The notes under the pieces: model-generated
Databases searched by the model: none
What the model saw: the letters and a program-made list of their open reading frames with translations, nothing else
Told to the model about the DNA's origin: nothing
Shown: piece by piece, positions 4,647 to 5,568 of the stretch
How positions within the stretch are numbered: position 1 is the first letter of the stretch
Layout: every line of letters starts with the position of its first letter
Assembly: GCA_937860195.1 (NCBI GenBank)
Contig: CALMBN010000003.1
Coordinates: 1-5,568 of the forward strand
Direction: 5' to 3'
DNA from: an uncultured Novosphingobium sp.
GTDB lineage: Bacteria > Pseudomonadota > Alphaproteobacteria > Sphingomonadales > Sphingomonadaceae
Length of the DNA stretch: 5,568 nucleotides
Position numbers and translations under genes: made by a program

Positions 4647-5171
4647 TCTCGTCGATATTTCATCCACTGCCTGTCCCAACGAAGCAAAAGTCACTGGAAC
4701 AGCTAGTTTCTCAATTTTTGCGAGGCCAAGAGACTTTTGAGTTGGGAGCGCGGACTCCGCAACGACATAAAACGCCCACTGTTCAGGATTGGCATGATCG
4801 CAATCATCCCCAGTATTGTCGTGATAAGCGAAGATGAAAATGTCGGCATTGCGACCCTCGCCAGCAATCCAGTCTGCGCCTTCATAACGACCAGTCTTGG
4901 CTGCAATTGAAAATCGCGGCGAACTGCGTCCCTTCTCCCCGGAATTCCAGGACTGCTTGGCCGCTGATTGTTTCACCTGAATTTTGTATCCAGATGAGGC
5001 GTCTAGTAGATCGCAAGCACCCCAATCACTCCCACAAAGTTGCCAAACAGGCGCAAGCGCGATGCCCACGATTTCCTCGACAAGTTCGCCGCGCAAATCG
5101 TTCCTGATGACAGAGCCGCCGTAGAGGCGCTCGAAAAGCTGCGCCAAAACGTCCTGGGGGCCCAATCTCAA
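4629..5171 (-). CDS. Uncharacterised protein with PD-(D/E)XK nuclease-like motif layout
   Basis: I know no name for this 180-residue soluble protein. Starting at TTG 5171, it has an N-terminal helix region [11 protein letters not shown] (9-19) and [13 protein letters not shown] (27-39), then W43 and SDWGACDLL (48-56), and a strand [16 protein letters not shown] (60-75). The order acidic helix (E29, E32, E33), D54, then Q65-V-K67 resembles the PD-(D/E)XK fold with Gln in the second acidic position, as in some restriction-type nucleases; this is inference from motif spacing. Later parts are [10 protein letters not shown] (95-104), [11 protein letters not shown] (108-118) and [19 protein letters not shown] (130-148). 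The TTG overlaps the acnA stop as TTGA, suggesting cotranscription; TTG 5165 is an alternative. An upstream ATG at 5354 in frame would only read acnA out of frame. G+C is low (25 of 60 at 4681-4740). Its 3' end holds the operator of the next toxin-antitoxin pair. Confidence 0.75.
   Translation of the reverse strand: MRLGPQDVLAQLFERLYGGSVIRNDLRGELVEEIVGIALAPVWQLCGSDWGACDLLDASSGYKIQVKQSAAKQSWNSGEKGRSSPRFSIAAKTGRYEGADWIAGEGRNADIFIFAYHDNTGDDCDHANPEQWAFYVVAESALPTQKSLGLAKIEKLAVPVTFASLGQAVDEISTRLTQSR
4633..4651. promoter_or_regulatory. Perfect 19-base palindrome, probable antitoxin operator
   Basis: CGAGATTGAGTCAATCTCG has 9-base perfect arms around a central G at 4642. It overlaps the -35 box of the toxin promoter and fits an operator for the XRE-type antitoxin encoded in the same unit. 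Its central five bases are GAGTC, a GANTC site of the kind methylated by CcrM in alphaproteobacteria. It also encodes the last residues (RLTQS) of the upstream nuclease-like gene. Confidence 0.7.
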
Positions 5172-5568
5172 GCCGCCAGCTTCCGCAGCACATACTGCAA
5201 AATTCCGCCGTTCATGAAGTATTCGACTTCGTTGGCGGTGTCGATCCGGCACAGCGCGGTGAAGCTGAACTGGCTGCCATCGGCCCGGGTTACGGCCACT
5301 TCGACATCCTGGCGCGGCTTCATTTCGGCAACACCGGTGATGGTATAGGTGCAATCCCCATCGAGGCCCAGTGAGGTGCGGCTGTCGCCCTGCTTGAACT
5401 GCAGCGGCAGCACGCCCATCCCGACCAGGTTGCTGCGGTGGATCCGTTCAAAGCTCTCAACGATCACCGCCCTCACGCCGAGCAGGTTGGTGCCCTTGGC
5501 GGCCCAGTCGCGCGAGGAGCCGGTGCCGTATTCCTTGCCGGCGAAGATGATGAGGTGCTTGCCTTCCT
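5168..5568 (-). CDS. acnA: Aconitate hydratase, C-terminal part
   Basis: Aconitase interconverts citrate and isocitrate in the TCA cycle through an iron-sulfur cluster. Only the last 133 codons (plus two bases) of a protein usually near 890 residues are in the window; the 5' part lies beyond the right edge. They belong to the C-terminal swivel domain. [16 protein letters not shown] at the start of the visible part contains the substrate-binding Ser/Arg segment, and [19 protein letters not shown] is a family hallmark. The end [13 protein letters not shown] is typical of bacterial AcnA. The cluster-binding cysteines are in the unseen part. The stop TGA at 5170-5168 overlaps the TTG start of the nuclease-like gene, and no terminator follows, so the downstream gene likely shares its transcript. 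Confidence 0.97.
   Translation of the reverse strand, partial: EGKHLIIFAGKEYGTGSSRDWAAKGTNLLGVRAVIVESFERIHRSNLVGMGVLPLQFKQGDSRTSLGLDGDCTYTITGVAEMKPRQDVEVAVTRADGSQFSFTALCRIDTANEVEYFMNGGILQYVLRKLAA

Noticed and set aside
5172..5354. N-terminal extension of the nuclease-like gene up to an ATG at 5354
   Set aside because: The added 61 codons lie entirely within acnA in another frame and read as Arg/His/Cys-rich antisense-like sequence. Starting at the TTGA overlap is more plausible.

Overview
The window looks like an alphaproteobacterial chromosome, most likely Sphingomonadales (Erythrobacteraceae or Sphingomonadaceae). This is inferred from the wording of RuvA, RuvB and the aconitase tail, the high G+C of the housekeeping genes (one 60-base line in ruvB has 49 G+C), and a sphingomonad-style PEP-CTERM-like C-terminus on a secreted protein. 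No taxonomic marker gene is present.

Left part, plus strand (1-2529): an interrupted ruvAB operon. The 3' part of ruvA is followed, with only short overlaps or gaps, by a lower-G+C three-helix membrane protein of unknown function, a ParD/ParE toxin-antitoxin pair and a complete ruvB. ruvA/membrane gene and parE/ruvB each overlap by 4 bases, and parD/parE by 8. The toxin-antitoxin pair therefore sits inside the Holliday-junction operon, and ruvB, which has no visible Shine-Dalgarno of its own, probably depends on translation of parE. Just before parD (847-876) is a second copy of the first 30 bases of ruvB, which looks like a scar marking where the pair entered.

Middle part (2530-4003): a 231-base intergenic region, then one gene for a 392-residue exported Ser/Gly/His-rich repeat protein with a PEP-CTERM-like anchor, closed by a convincing intrinsic terminator.

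Right part, minus strand (5568 down to 4031): the 3' end of aconitase (acnA), a 4-base TTGA overlap into a lower-G+C gene whose product has a PD-(D/E)XK nuclease-like motif layout, and a second toxin-antitoxin pair in toxin-first order (RelE/HigB-like toxin, XRE-type antitoxin). The second pair has a strong promoter (TTGACT, 17 bases, TATAAA) overlapping a perfect 19-base palindrome, both embedded in the 3' end of the nuclease-like gene. The predicted +1 is the A of the toxin ATG, so the toxin mRNA may be leaderless.

Overall, core genes (ruvA, ruvB, acnA) are interspersed with accessory genes of lower G+C. The best candidates for something undescribed are the ruvAB-embedded parDE with its ruvB-start duplication, the self-contained operator/promoter of the second pair with the nuclease-like gene above it, and the His-bearing GGHSS repeat protein.
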